Positions 34,596-43,613 of a DNA stretch of 64,000 nucleotides are shown here, piece by piece (the first letter of the stretch is position 1; every line of letters starts with the position of its first letter). The translations under genes and the position numbers were made by a program. Below the pieces are notes generated by a model. That model was not told the origin of the DNA, made no database searches, and worked only from the letters and a program-made list of their open reading frames with translations. The stretch is taken from contig OZ245920.1 of the NCBI GenBank assembly GCA_965229685.1, positions 4,278,001 through 4,342,000 on the forward strand. Direction: 5' to 3'. Source of the DNA: Pacificispira sp033344895 (lineage in GTDB: Bacteria; Pseudomonadota; Alphaproteobacteria; UBA8366; Aestuariispiraceae).

Positions 34596-34877
34596 ATGCC
34601 CTACAGCGTCGGAGAAACCGTCCAGGTCCGCTACGCGACCCCGCCGGGTCATGTCCGTACCCCCTATTACTGCCGCGGCCGTGCCGGCACGGTGGAGCGG
34701 GTCTGCGGCCGGTTCCACAATCCGGAAGAGCTGGCCTATGGCCGTGCGGGCGAAAACCTGCTGACCCTCTACCGCGTGCGGTTCCGACAGCGTGACCTGT
34801 GGCCGGACTATACCGGGCCGGTGACGGATACCGTCGAAATCGAACTGTACGAACACTGGCTGGAGCCGCCGCGATGA
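34596..34877 (+). CDS. Nitrile hydratase/thiocyanate hydrolase-like subunit (NHase beta C-terminal SH3-like half)
   Basis: This 93-residue protein matches the C-terminal SH3-like barrel of nitrile hydratase beta and thiocyanate hydrolase alpha. It has FSVGD-equivalent YSVGETVQVRY, the HVRTPYYCRGRAGTVERVCGRF core (HxRxPxYxRGxxGxI pattern, whose Arg residues contact the oxidised metal-site cysteines) and a YRVRFRQRDLWPDY, VEIELYEHWLEP ending. It starts 4 nt after the preceding gene and overlaps the next by 4 nt, so the three are one operon. Confidence 0.85.
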   Translation: MPYSVGETVQVRYATPPGHVRTPYYCRGRAGTVERVCGRFHNPEELAYGRAGENLLTLYRVRFRQRDLWPDYTGPVTDTVEIELYEHWLEPPR

Positions 34878-35548
34878 GCCACGATCACACGCATCCGCAT
34901 GACCATGGGCACGATCACGGGCACGATCACCCGCACCGGCATCCGAACCAGCCCGATCTGGAGGATTCGCCGCCGACCTATTACCAGGCCATGGCCGACG
35001 CGGTGGCGGAGCTGCTGATCGAAAAGAACGTGTTTTCGGGCGGTGAGCTGCGCGAGACCATCGAATACATGCAGGGCCGCAACCCGGATCTGGGCGCCAA
35101 ACTGACCGCCCGGGCCTGGACCGATCCGGATTTCAAGAAACGACTGACCACGAACGCGAAAGAGGCCGCCGCCGAAATCGGCATCGATACCGGCCCGGCG
35201 CCGCTGCTGGTCATGGAAAACACGCCGGACGTCCACAATGTCATCGTCTGCACCCTGTGCAGCTGCTATCCGGTTTTCCTGCTGGGCAAATCGCCGGACT
35301 GGTACAAGAGCCGCGAATACCGCAGCCGCATGGTCCGCGAACCGCGCGCCGTCCTGGCCGAATTCGGCACCGAGATCGCACCCGACCGCGAGGTTCGCGT
35401 CCACGATTCGACCGCCGACATGCGCTACATGATCCTGCCCATGCGCCCCGAAGGCACCGACGGCATGACCGAGGAAGAACTGGCGGCACTGGTGACACGC
35501 GACAGCCTGATCGGCGTCATCGAAGTGACGGGCCCGGCGGCAGCCTAG
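34874..35548 (+). CDS. Cobalt-type nitrile hydratase alpha/thiocyanate hydrolase gamma-like catalytic subunit
   Basis: This is a 224-residue metal-binding subunit. The active-site motif VCTLCSCY (C126, C129, C131) is the form associated with non-corrin cobalt, and WYKSREYRSRMVREPRAVL follows as in the family. The first ~25 residues are a His/Asp-rich leader (HDHTHPHDHGHDHG pattern) not normally present, probably a metal-loading tail. With the two preceding genes it forms a three-subunit enzyme resembling scnBAC or three-part nitrile hydratases. Whether it hydrates nitriles, thiocyanate or something else cannot be read from sequence. No P47K-type activator gene is next to it. Confidence 0.88.
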   Translation: MSHDHTHPHDHGHDHGHDHPHRHPNQPDLEDSPPTYYQAMADAVAELLIEKNVFSGGELRETIEYMQGRNPDLGAKLTARAWTDPDFKKRLTTNAKEAAAEIGIDTGPAPLLVMENTPDVHNVIVCTLCSCYPVFLLGKSPDWYKSREYRSRMVREPRAVLAEFGTEIAPDREVRVHDSTADMRYMILPMRPEGTDGMTEEELAALVTRDSLIGVIEVTGPAAA

Positions 35549-35553
35549 GAGTT

Positions 35554-35874
35554 CTACCCGAACGTGCCCGCCCGCCAATGGGCGCCCAGCAGGCACAGCG
35601 AAACGCCGGCAATCAGGCTGAGGATGGTGCGGCCGGTCCAAAGGTAGAGACCGAAGGTCAGTGCCACGCCGGCGATGTCGGTCGGGGTGCCGCGCATGGC
35701 GGCGGGTGCGACGATGGCGGCCATGGCGCAGCCGGGCAGTGCATTGACGATGCGCTGGGTCTTCGCGCCGCCGCTGGACAGGGCCGCGCCCAGGATCATG
35801 CCACCGATGCGCATGCCGAAGACGGTCAGCGCGACCAGGGCGATGGTCAGATAGGCGGTATAATTATCGGGCAT
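35554..35874 (-). CDS. azlD: AzlD-family branched-chain amino acid exporter subunit
   Basis: This 106-residue membrane protein has about four hydrophobic segments and the AzlD pattern (YLTIALVALTVFGMRIGG, RIVNALPGCAMAAIVAPA). With AzlC it forms a two-component exporter for branched-chain amino acids. The ATG at 35874 has GGAGG 8 nt upstream and lies within the 3' end of azlC (11-nt overlap). It converges with the metalloenzyme operon 5 nt away. Confidence 0.88.
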   Translation of the reverse strand: MPDNYTAYLTIALVALTVFGMRIGGMILGAALSSGGAKTQRIVNALPGCAMAAIVAPAAMRGTPTDIAGVALTFGLYLWTGRTILSLIAGVSLCLLGAHWRAGTFG

Positions 35875-36589
35875 CGCGCATGACCTCCGATGCCAGGGCG
35901 GTGACGGCCCCGGCCGCAACCGCAACCAGGATGGCCGCGCCCGGCTCGATCACGCCGTCCAGCGCGATACCGACCCCGGCGGAGACGGCCAGCGGCGCGC
36001 GCGGCGCATCGACGCCGCGCACGACGACGCCGACCAGACTGGCCAGAAAGACGATCCCGGCAAAGGCGAGGCTCTGCGCGGTTACCGGATCGATCAGCCC
36101 GGCGGAGAACACTCCGACCGCCGTTGCCGCGACCCAGATCACATACATCGGCGCCGAGACACCCATGTAATAGGCTGACTTGTTCGGAATCGACCGCGCC
36201 TGCAGGGTCAGCGCCCAGGCCGCGTCGTTGATCACGAAGACCGCAGGCGGGCGCAGTGGACCGGGCAGACCGCGAATCGTCGGGCCCAGCGACAGCCCCA
36301 TCAGGGTCAGCCGGCTGGTCACCATGGCGGCGGAAATCAGGACGGCGAAATAGGGCATCTGATCCGACCAGAGGGCCAGGGTCGCGAACTGGGCCGTGCC
36401 GGCGAAGATGAAGGCACTCATGGCGACGGTCTGTCCCATGTCCAGCCCCGCGACGCTGGCGGCCGATCCGAACAGCATGCCGAACAGCAGAGCGCCGAAG
36501 AACATGCCGGACGCGTCGCGGATTCCCGCAAGAAAGCTTGCGCCGGAGCAGTTCGGCGGGATGCCGAGAGTATCTGTGGAAAAGGCCAT
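35864..36589 (-). CDS. azlC: AzlC-family branched-chain amino acid permease subunit
   Basis: This 241-residue inner-membrane protein has six to eight hydrophobic helices. The N-terminal FLAGIRDASGMFFGALLFGMLFG, FIFAGTAQFATLALW and INDAAWALTL segments are typical of AzlC. It pairs with the overlapping azlD downstream and likely exports branched-chain or similar amino acids by proton exchange. It lies 77 nt downstream of the hydrolase gene on the same strand. Confidence 0.92.
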   Translation of the reverse strand: MAFSTDTLGIPPNCSGASFLAGIRDASGMFFGALLFGMLFGSAASVAGLDMGQTVAMSAFIFAGTAQFATLALWSDQMPYFAVLISAAMVTSRLTLMGLSLGPTIRGLPGPLRPPAVFVINDAAWALTLQARSIPNKSAYYMGVSAPMYVIWVAATAVGVFSAGLIDPVTAQSLAFAGIVFLASLVGVVVRGVDAPRAPLAVSAGVGIALDGVIEPGAAILVAVAAGAVTALASEVMRDAR

Positions 36590-36666
36590 TGGCGCGACTT
36601 AATCCTTTCGCGTCCCGGGCGAAACCTTCGCTTCGGCACAGCATTTCCGACGGCGGGGAAGCAAAG

Positions 36667-38229
36667 TCACCAGACACCCATCTTGATGCGGCCGCCAAAG
36701 GTGTAATCGGCGGTTTCGGCCTCGACCTCGGCGGCGGTGAAACTGGTCCGTGTCAGGCGCTGTGCAAAGTGGTCGAACAACAGATCGCGCATCTCCCGAA
36801 CGGTCTCCGCATGGTTCGGGTCGCGGCCCAGATCGTGAAGTTCCTGCGGATCGTCGACCATATCGTAAAGCTGCGGCGGCAGGTCGAGCCAATGGACATA
36901 TTTCCAGCGCGGCCCGCGCAGCATCCAGCCCCGCGCCCGCCTCGCCGCGATGCCCAGCGCCTTTCGGGCCTCCCGCGTTGCGTAGTCCAGCTCGCAGCAG
37001 GCGGCCGTGCGCCAGTGGGCCGGTGCCTCCCCCTTCAGGAAGGGCATCAGGGAATATCCATCCAGCATCTGGATGTCGTCCGGGTCGCCGCCCAGCGCGT
37101 CCAGGAAGGTCGGAACCAGATCGATTCCCTCTACCGGCGCGTCGGAAACCTGATCGCCCGGCAGATCGGGATGGACGATGAAGAAGGGAATCCGGGCGGA
37201 GACATCGTGGAACAGCTGCTTCTCGCCCAGCCCGTAATCGCCCAGATAATCGCCGTGATCGCTGACGAAGGCGATCAGGGTGTCGTCCAGCCGTCCGCGA
37301 TCCGCCAGAAAGGCCGTCAGGCGGCCGATATGGTCGTCCAGTTCCCGGATCAGGCCCAGATAGGTCGGGATCACGCGCTCGCGGGCGCCGTCACGTCGGA
37401 AACCGACACTTTCCGTATGATCCAGAAAGGCGCGGTAGACCGGATGCGGGTCGTCCGCGACTGGCGGGGCCGGCCAGACGCTGTCCGGCCCGAACAGTCC
37501 GCAATAGGGTTTCGGCGCGATATACGGCCAGTGCGGCTTGATATAGCTGAGATGCAGGCACCAGGGCGCATCGCCCTGTTCGTCGATGAAGGCCATAGCC
37601 CGGTCGGTGGTCCAGGCGGTCTCGGAATCCTCCGGCGCGACGCGGGCCGGCTTGTCGGCGTGGCGCAGATACCAGCCGGACAGGATCTCGCCCTCCGGCC
37701 CCAATGCGCTGTTCGCATGGTCGTGCCAGGGATTGTCGCCGTCATAGCCCTTCTGACGCAGATAGGCATTGTAGCCCTTGTTCGGCGGCTTATCCAATGG
37801 GTGGAGCCCGTCGTCGCGGGCAAAGGGTTCGAAGCCGCACTCCGCCGCCAGCACGCCCTGATCGGAAATGTCGGACAGGCCCATCCGCATCATGCCCTCG
37901 CGGTCGGCCTTCATATGGGTCTTGCCGGCCAGGGCCGTGCGCAGGCCCAGCTTCCGCATCCGGTCGCCGAGCGTCACCGTGCCGACAGGCAGCGGCGCCT
38001 GATTGACGGTCGCGCCATGGGTAGAGGGATAGAGTCCGGTATAGAATCCCATGCGCGACGGCCCGCAGATGGGGGCCGGACAATAGGCCCGATCAAAGCG
38101 CGTTCCGCGCCGGGCCAGCGCTTCCAGATGCGGCGTTTCAAGCTTTGCGCCGGGCACGCCGATTCCCGCGCCCCAGGAATCGGCGCGCAACTGATCGGCC
38201 ATGATGAATAGGATGTTCCGAACCGGCAT
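36667..38229 (-). CDS. Formylglycine-dependent sulfatase/phosphonate monoester hydrolase-like enzyme
   Basis: This 520-residue alkaline-phosphatase-superfamily hydrolase binds metal through Asp in IMADQLRADSWG. Its nucleophile is the Cys of ICGPSRMGFYTG (C55, CxPSR), which would need conversion to formylglycine. The second metal site is FVSDHGDYLGDYG. The overall layout, and the lack of a signal peptide, fit the cytoplasmic phosphonate monoester hydrolase group better than secreted arylsulfatases, and these enzymes are promiscuous toward phosphate, phosphonate and sulfate esters. No formylglycine-generating enzyme is encoded in the window. Length is typical. Confidence 0.88.
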   Translation of the reverse strand: MPVRNILFIMADQLRADSWGAGIGVPGAKLETPHLEALARRGTRFDRAYCPAPICGPSRMGFYTGLYPSTHGATVNQAPLPVGTVTLGDRMRKLGLRTALAGKTHMKADREGMMRMGLSDISDQGVLAAECGFEPFARDDGLHPLDKPPNKGYNAYLRQKGYDGDNPWHDHANSALGPEGEILSGWYLRHADKPARVAPEDSETAWTTDRAMAFIDEQGDAPWCLHLSYIKPHWPYIAPKPYCGLFGPDSVWPAPPVADDPHPVYRAFLDHTESVGFRRDGARERVIPTYLGLIRELDDHIGRLTAFLADRGRLDDTLIAFVSDHGDYLGDYGLGEKQLFHDVSARIPFFIVHPDLPGDQVSDAPVEGIDLVPTFLDALGGDPDDIQMLDGYSLMPFLKGEAPAHWRTAACCELDYATREARKALGIAARRARGWMLRGPRWKYVHWLDLPPQLYDMVDDPQELHDLGRDPNHAETVREMRDLLFDHFAQRLTRTSFTAAEVEAETADYTFGGRIKMGVW

Positions 38230-38328
38230 GGCGCGAGATTAGTGCGGTTTTCTCCGGACGGAAAGGCGGGTTGGTCGAAACGGGAAAGGACGAACGCGGA
38301 GGACACAGAGCCGTTCCTGTTACTTTTC

Positions 38329-38353
38329 GCGTGCTCCTGCGAAGGCAGGAGCC
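38329..38353. repeat. Short palindromic intergenic repeat (TCCTGCGAA-GCAGGA type)
   Basis: Perfect 8-bp stem GCTCCTGC/GCAGGAGC (38333-38340 with 38345-38352) with a GAAG loop. The same palindrome recurs at 45920-46001 and in 63300-63490. It lies in the gap between the hydrolase and a small hypothetical gene; no other feature is seen in 38230-38373. Confidence 0.6.
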
Positions 38354-38373
38354 TCGGTCGTTCTCTGTCGGGT

Positions 38374-38574
38374 TCAGCCCTGGCGGAAAAGGGTGCGGAA
38401 AACGGCCTTAACCGCCCGTACAGGGGCAAGCCTGGAAGCATCGGCCTCGATTTCGCCGAACGCGTCCTCGACCCAATCCACGGCGGCCTGGACCTCGCCT
38501 TCGATATCGGCCATGGCGACGGCGAAATCGCGCCCGTCAAAGTCGCTGTAATCCAAGCGGTTGGCGTCGATCAT
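38374..38574 (-). CDS. Small hypothetical protein
   Basis: This 66-residue acidic protein begins MIDANRLDYSDFDGRDFAVAMADIEGEVQAAVDWVEDAFGEIE and ends in a more basic segment. AAGGA lies 11 nt upstream of the ATG at 38574. I recognise no family. It stands alone between a repeat and a divergent gene, so it is less certain than its neighbours. Confidence 0.5.
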   Translation of the reverse strand: MIDANRLDYSDFDGRDFAVAMADIEGEVQAAVDWVEDAFGEIEADASRLAPVRAVKAVFRTLFRQG

Positions 38575-38757
38575 GGTGTTCAATCCTTCGCTTCGGTCCC
38601 ACATGGGGTGCAGGGCATGGGATTAACAGTCTTGTGTTACGAAACGGCGTCCCTTTGCTGACTCTTCGGCGACGTCTTCGGATCGAACGCACCCCCTTTT
38701 ACCGTCCCGCCGCCTGACGTAGGCTGCAGGGAAACCCTTGGCGAGAAAGAGGTTCCG

Positions 38758-39276
38758 ATGGCCGACCTGACACTCGATGTCTGGCAGTTCGTCCGCCTGA
38801 TGGTGGGCATGGAAGACACGCTGAACGCCCATGGCGGCGGCCGCGGGTCGGATTTGAAGAAGCTTTACGACAAGTGGGAGGATCTCTGGGTCGATCTGGA
38901 TGCAAGACTGATCGACCTCGGCAAGCACGACATGGATGCCTTCGCCGATCTGATGATGGATCAGGAAGTCGTGCTGGAGGAGATCACGCCCCGCGAGAAG
39001 GAGCTGGTTGCCCAGGAGTTGGAAAAGGTATTGCGTCAGATCAAGGCGCGCCTGACCCAGACCGACGATCCTGGTGAGGTCGAGGATTTGAGTTTCGAGC
39101 GTGACGAACTGGTGCTGACCATCCGCTCCCTGACGGGGAAGGCGCCGGCCCCTGGAAAGGGAGCGGCCGGCAAGGCGCCCGGTGCGAAGCGGGCCACCGG
39201 CAAATCCTTCGGGGGCAAATCGTTCGGCGGTCGGAAACCGGGCGGCAAAACGGGATCCGGAAAGCCGCAGCGGTGA
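38758..39276 (+). CDS. Hypothetical protein with basic low-complexity tail
   Basis: This 172-residue protein's N-terminal ~125 residues are helical and acidic-amphipathic (LTLDVWQFVRLMVGMEDTL, DLKKLYDKWEDLWVDLDARL, ELEKVLRQIKARLTQ). The last ~45 residues are a Gly/Lys/Pro-rich tail with repeated GKSFGGK-type units, likely disordered and nucleic-acid-binding. AGAGG precedes the ATG. No family is recognised; it is a single-gene unit upstream of phbB. Confidence 0.7.
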   Translation: MADLTLDVWQFVRLMVGMEDTLNAHGGGRGSDLKKLYDKWEDLWVDLDARLIDLGKHDMDAFADLMMDQEVVLEEITPREKELVAQELEKVLRQIKARLTQTDDPGEVEDLSFERDELVLTIRSLTGKAPAPGKGAAGKAPGAKRATGKSFGGKSFGGRKPGGKTGSGKPQR

Positions 39277-39432
39277 CGAAGCGCACCCGACCCGGTCGCA
39301 TCCGGGGCCGGGATGTGGAAAAGTGGTGATGGCAACGCGTTTGATGTCGGGGAGGGCGCGACGCGGCGCCGGGAGCTAAGAGAGCGTTTTTAAGAAGCAA
39401 CGGTACAAACAAGCCTCAGAAGGAGGAGTCTC

Positions 39433-40155
39433 ATGAGCAGAGTGGCACTGGTTACGGGCGGCACACGCGGTATCGGCGCGGCGATATCGACCGGCTTGAA
39501 GGACGCGGGCTATACCGTCGCGGCGAATTACGGCGGGGATGATGCGCGCGCGAATGCCTTCAACAAGGAAACCGGCATCGCGGTCTACAAGTTCGATGTC
39601 TCGAATTTCGACGCCGTGCAGGCGGCGGTGAAGAAGATCGAGGCGGATCTGGGGCCGATCGAGGTTCTGGTGAACAATGCCGGGATCACGCGCGACGGCA
39701 CCATGCACCGCATGTCGGCCGAACAATGGCAGGCGGTTCTCGATACCAATCTGGGATCCTGCTTCAACTGCTGCCGTGCCGTCATCGACGGCATGCGTGA
39801 GCGCAAATTCGGCCGCATCGTGAATATCGGCTCGGTCAATGGCCAGGCCGGTCAGTACGGTCAGGTAAACTATGCCGCTGCGAAGTCGGGCATCCACGGC
39901 TTCACCAAGGCGCTTGCCCAGGAAGGCGCGCGGGCCGGCATCACGGTCAACGCCATTGCGCCGGGCTATATCGACACCGACATGGTCCGCGCCGTGCCGG
40001 AGGAGGTTCTGGAAAAGATCGTCGCCCGCATCCCGGTCGGCCGTCTGGGTCATGCCGAGGAGATCGCCCGCGGCGTCAAGTTCCTGGTTGCCGACGATGC
40101 CGGCTTCATCACCGGCTCGACCCTGTCGATCAACGGTGGCCAGCACATGTATTAA
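39433..40155 (+). CDS. phbB: Acetoacetyl-CoA reductase
   Basis: This 240-residue NADPH-dependent short-chain dehydrogenase reduces acetoacetyl-CoA to (R)-3-hydroxybutyryl-CoA for polyhydroxybutyrate synthesis. The cofactor loop is TGGTRGIG, the NNAGITRDGTMHRM segment is typical of PhbB, and the catalytic residues are Ser in NIGSVNGQ with YAAAKSG. The C-terminal GGQHMY is a family hallmark. AGGAGG precedes the ATG. The usual partners phbA and phbC are not adjacent. Confidence 0.95.
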   Translation: MSRVALVTGGTRGIGAAISTGLKDAGYTVAANYGGDDARANAFNKETGIAVYKFDVSNFDAVQAAVKKIEADLGPIEVLVNNAGITRDGTMHRMSAEQWQAVLDTNLGSCFNCCRAVIDGMRERKFGRIVNIGSVNGQAGQYGQVNYAAAKSGIHGFTKALAQEGARAGITVNAIAPGYIDTDMVRAVPEEVLEKIVARIPVGRLGHAEEIARGVKFLVADDAGFITGSTLSINGGQHMY

Positions 40156-40179
40156 GGCCGTCGGGCGCTTCCCTCATCC

Positions 40180-40258
40180 GGCGCTGCACCACCCTCTCCC
40201 CTTCGACGATGTCGCGGGGGGAGAGGGGCGGGGGAGAGGGGCGGGGGAGAGGGGATGA
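40180..40258. repeat. Intergenic hairpin repeat with tandem GGGGGAGAGGGGC units
   Basis: CCCTCTCCCC at ~40190-40201 pairs with the GGGGGAGAGGG units at 40216-40256, which are repeated three times in a row. A related CCCTCTCCCGGGGGAAGGGG occurs at ~63279-63301. It lies between phbB and the convergent chvG and may act as a bidirectional transcription stop, though without a U-tract. Confidence 0.6.
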
Positions 40259-40264
40259 GGCGGG

Positions 40265-42037
40265 TCAAACCGCGGGCAGACGTACCACGAAGCGGGCGCC
40301 TTTCGGATTGCCGTCCGCGCCGGTGCGGTTTTCGGCATGGATGGCGCCGCCATGGGCCTCGACGATCTGCTTGCAGATCGACAGGCCCAGGCCCGAATGG
40401 GCGCCGAACTTCTCGTGCTGCGGGCGCTCGGAATAGAAGCGGCTGAAAATCTCCTCCAGCTTGGCGGGCGGGATTCCGGGGCCCTCGTCTTCGCAGGTCG
40501 CGACGATCCAGCCGCCTTCGCGGGCGATGGATACCGTTATGGTGCCGTCGCGCGGGCTGAAGCTTTCGGCGTTGCCGATCAGGTTCTGGAAGACCTGGAC
40601 CAGCCGGCTTTCCATGCCGCCGACCCGGAACGGTCCGTCACTCAGGCGGGTGAACCGGACCACGGGTCCCTGACCCCTGGCGTCCGGCACGTCCTCGCCG
40701 CGCGCGGTGCGGTGCATGCCGACCAGCATCTCCAGCATCTCGGCGAGGTTGATTTCCTCGGTCTGGACCCGGCCCAGCTCGGCATCCAGGCGCGACGCGT
40801 CGGAAATATCGGTAATCAGCCGGTCCAGGCGCTCCACATCCTCCTTCACGATGCGCAGCAATTCGCGCTGATGGTCGGGGTCCTTGACCCGCTGCACCGT
40901 CTCGATCGCGCTTTTCAGGGAGGTCAGCGGATTCTTGATCTCATGGCTGACATCGGCGGCAAATCGTTCGATTGCCGTGATCCGCATGGTCAGGGCCGAG
41001 GTCATCTCCCGCAGCACCGCCGACAGATCGCCGATCTCGTCCCGCCGTCCGGTGAGGTCCGGAATGGTGTCCGGATCGCGGCCGACGGAATGGCGTACCT
41101 TCTCCGCGGCCTCCGCCAGCCGGTGCAGCGGCCGGGCGATGGTGCTGGCGAAATACAACGACACCAGGGTCGTGATGACCAGCGCGCCGGCAAACACCGC
41201 CAGGATGGTCAGCCGGACATCGCGCATCGCCTCGTCAATTCGCGCGCCGTCGCGGGACAGCATCAGGCTGCCGAAGACATGGACGTAGCGCTGAACCGGC
41301 AGGGCGACGGTCAGGACCAGATTGCGATCTTCGGTACGGCGCACAGCGTAGGCGCTTTCACCCTGCAGGGCGCGGACGGATTCCGGATAATCGGTGACGG
41401 TCGGGTTCAGATGGTCGCGATAGAGCGGATAATCCCGGTTCTCGATCCAGTGCGACAGGCTGTCCAGCCAGGACAGGACGGGGTTCACCACGGGTTCGAT
41501 CGGGTCGTCGGAAATCGGGTCATCCAGTTCCTCGACCAGAATCTGCTGGCCGGTCGACCCAAGCTGACGGCTGTCGACGGCCAGGGACCCGTCGGCCAGG
41601 AAGAATCGGGCACGGACCTCGCTGGCAGCCGACAGGCGGCGAACCAGATCGCGCGCCGGGACGATGTTCAGGACCTCCTGACCGTTGTCCAGCAGGCCGA
41701 TCGCCCCTTCGCCCAGCGCGCCAGAGAAGATTTCCCCCTGTTCGCGCAGCGCGTCGATTTCCTGCGCGATCAGGCTTTCGCGATACGGCCCCAGATACAG
41801 CATCCCGACAACGGGGATCAGCAGGGCCAGCAGGTTCACGACCAGGATCTTGCGGGTCAGCGGCGACAGTCGCTGACGCCGCCGCAGGCGCCGGACCGCC
41901 CGGGAACGACGCTTGTCGGCACGTTTCCCATCGCGCGCCGCCTGCTTTTCGGCACGGATTTCATCCTCGCGGGAAACGGGTCTCTCGGCGGTGAGGCTGC
42001 CCAAGTCGGTCGCCCTTTGCTGGCTGTACGGGGTCAA
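40265..42037 (-). CDS. chvG: Sensor histidine kinase of the ChvG/ExoS family
   Basis: This 590-residue membrane kinase has a basic cytoplasmic N-terminus, one transmembrane helix (~64-83), a ~200-residue periplasmic sensor, a second helix (~278-300) and a HAMP segment. The dimerisation/phosphoacceptor region is FAADVSHEIKNPLTSLKSAIE. The ATPase lobe has NLIGNAESFS, DEGPGIPP and HSGLGLSICKQIVEAHGG. ChvG proteins sense envelope stress or acidity and control exopolysaccharide, motility and virulence genes in alphaproteobacteria. The start is a TTG overlapping the chvI stop (TTGA), so translation is coupled. Confidence 0.93.
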   Translation of the reverse strand: MTPYSQQRATDLGSLTAERPVSREDEIRAEKQAARDGKRADKRRSRAVRRLRRRQRLSPLTRKILVVNLLALLIPVVGMLYLGPYRESLIAQEIDALREQGEIFSGALGEGAIGLLDNGQEVLNIVPARDLVRRLSAASEVRARFFLADGSLAVDSRQLGSTGQQILVEELDDPISDDPIEPVVNPVLSWLDSLSHWIENRDYPLYRDHLNPTVTDYPESVRALQGESAYAVRRTEDRNLVLTVALPVQRYVHVFGSLMLSRDGARIDEAMRDVRLTILAVFAGALVITTLVSLYFASTIARPLHRLAEAAEKVRHSVGRDPDTIPDLTGRRDEIGDLSAVLREMTSALTMRITAIERFAADVSHEIKNPLTSLKSAIETVQRVKDPDHQRELLRIVKEDVERLDRLITDISDASRLDAELGRVQTEEINLAEMLEMLVGMHRTARGEDVPDARGQGPVVRFTRLSDGPFRVGGMESRLVQVFQNLIGNAESFSPRDGTITVSIAREGGWIVATCEDEGPGIPPAKLEEIFSRFYSERPQHEKFGAHSGLGLSICKQIVEAHGGAIHAENRTGADGNPKGARFVVRLPAV

Positions 42038-42741
42038 TCCTCGTCCTTGTAGCGGTAGCCGACGCCGTAAAGCGTTTCAATCTTGTCGAATTCTCCGTCC
42101 GCCGCGCGCAGCTTCTTGCGCAGGCGCTTGATGTGGCTGTCGATGGTGCGATCATCGACATAGATATTCTCGCCATAGGCGGCATCCATCAGCTGGTCGC
42201 GGTTCTTCACATGGCCGGGACGCTGCGCCAGCGCCTTCAGCAGCAGGAACTCCGTCACCGTCAGCTTCACCGGCTCGCCTTTCCAGGTGCACAGATGGCG
42301 GTCGCCATCCATCACCAGTTCGCCGCGGGTGAAGGCGCCCTGGGACTTGCTGCCGCCCTCGGCGGTGCGCTGTTCCAGTTCCGCCCGGCGCAAAAGCGCG
42401 CGAATGCGTTCGATCAGCAGGCGTTGGGAAAACGGTTTCTTGATGTAATCGTCCGCGCCCATGCGCAGGCCCAGCAGTTCGTCGACCTCGTCATCCTTGG
42501 ATGTCAGGAAGATCACCGGCAGCTCCGACGACTGGCGCAGCTTCTGCAGCAGTTCCATGCCGTCCATGCGCGGCATCTTGATGTCCAGCACCGCCAGGTC
42601 CACCGGCCGCGTCGTCAGGCCGCGCAGCGCGGTCTCGCCGTCGGTATAGGTGGTGACCTTGAATCCTTCCGCCTCCAGGGCGATCGAAACGGAGGTCAGA
42701 ATATTCCGGTCGTCATCGACCAGGGCGATCTGCTGGGACAT
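42034..42741 (-). CDS. chvI: OmpR-family response regulator ChvI
   Basis: This 235-residue regulator has a receiver domain with IALVDDDRNILTS, the phosphoacceptor in LAVLDIKMPRMDG, FLTSKDD and the Lys in YIKKPFS. A winged-helix DNA-binding domain follows, with LTVTEFLLLKALAQRPG and the highly conserved YVDDRTIDSHIKRLRKK and YGVGYRYKD ending of ChvI. Cognate of the downstream kinase. The ATG at 42741 has a good GAGGAAGAG site, so a GTG 18 nt upstream is not used. Confidence 0.95.
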   Translation of the reverse strand: MSQQIALVDDDRNILTSVSIALEAEGFKVTTYTDGETALRGLTTRPVDLAVLDIKMPRMDGMELLQKLRQSSELPVIFLTSKDDEVDELLGLRMGADDYIKKPFSQRLLIERIRALLRRAELEQRTAEGGSKSQGAFTRGELVMDGDRHLCTWKGEPVKLTVTEFLLLKALAQRPGHVKNRDQLMDAAYGENIYVDDRTIDSHIKRLRKKLRAADGEFDKIETLYGVGYRYKDED

Positions 42742-42928
42742 CGGCTCTTCCTCGTTCACCGCGATAATCAGGGGCCCGTTGCCGGGGTCCGTTTCCGGTA
42801 GCCGTCTGGGAAACCGGTGTCGGACGCTGTCCCTTACACCGTCGCAACAGGGCGGAATTAAGGCAAGGGCGCGGCAGTTATTGGAAAATACTTGTCATAA
42901 TTCGCCGATGATTCAACCGGCGAAAGGG

Positions 42929-43504
42929 CTATTCTGCGGCTTTCGGGTCCGGATCGTCCACCGGCACCTGCTCGGTCCGGAACCGCTGCTTTCCGTGAAT
43001 ATGGGGCGCCAGCGCGGCATGCGGGCCGCCGGCCTTGACCGGCCGTTCGGCGAAACGTCCGCGGCTGATCATCCGGTCATAGAGGGTGATCGCCCCCGCG
43101 ATCCCGACATTGATGCAGAAGGCCATCGGGATTTTCACCACGAAGTCGCAGCGGCCGACCATTTCGTCCGACAGGGATCCGCGCTCCGGCCCCAGAATGT
43201 AGGCGGCGCGGTCCGGATGGCGGAAGGACGGCAGTTCCACCGCATCCTCGGTCAGTTCCACCCCGACCAGCTGGCAGCCCTTCGGCAGCGCGATCTCACC
43301 GGCGGATTCCCACTGGTAATAGGGGACCTGGTTCGCCGTGCCCGACGTGTCGGACTTGTTCAGCCCGCGCATGTTCACATAGGGCGATACGGCGAAGACG
43401 AAACTGGCGCCGAAGGCATGGGCGGTGCGCAGCAGGCTGCCCGCATTCATGGGTTTCGAGATGCCTTCGACCCCCAGGCCGAAATATCCGCGTGTCTGCG
43501 CCAT
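42929..43504 (-). CDS. SpoU/TrmH-family RNA 2'-O-methyltransferase
   Basis: This 191-residue SPOUT-fold enzyme shows the family motifs: motif 1 near GISKPMNAGSLLRTAHAFGA (N/R), motif 2 YILGPERGSLSDEM, and motif 3 IPMAFCINVGIAGAITLYD, where SpoU members usually have SLNVSVAxAI. Methylation of a tRNA or rRNA ribose is expected; the specific target is not clear. The tail beyond ~155 is charged and non-conserved. The ATG at 43504 is used. Confidence 0.85.
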   Translation of the reverse strand: MAQTRGYFGLGVEGISKPMNAGSLLRTAHAFGASFVFAVSPYVNMRGLNKSDTSGTANQVPYYQWESAGEIALPKGCQLVGVELTEDAVELPSFRHPDRAAYILGPERGSLSDEMVGRCDFVVKIPMAFCINVGIAGAITLYDRMISRGRFAERPVKAGGPHAALAPHIHGKQRFRTEQVPVDDPDPKAAE

Positions 43505-43613
43505 GACGCCGTTCCGTGACTTTGTGTGAACCGGATCGCGGCCTTCTTGCACAAAGCGTCCGGGCAAGGCAAGTTTCCGGCCCCCAAGCACATGGAACAG
43601 AAAGCCTCGCGCG

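Noticed and set aside
40180..40258. CRISPR or tandem-repeat array
   Set aside because: Only three short GGGGGAGAGGGGC units with no spacers; it forms a hairpin with the CCCTCTCCCC arm.
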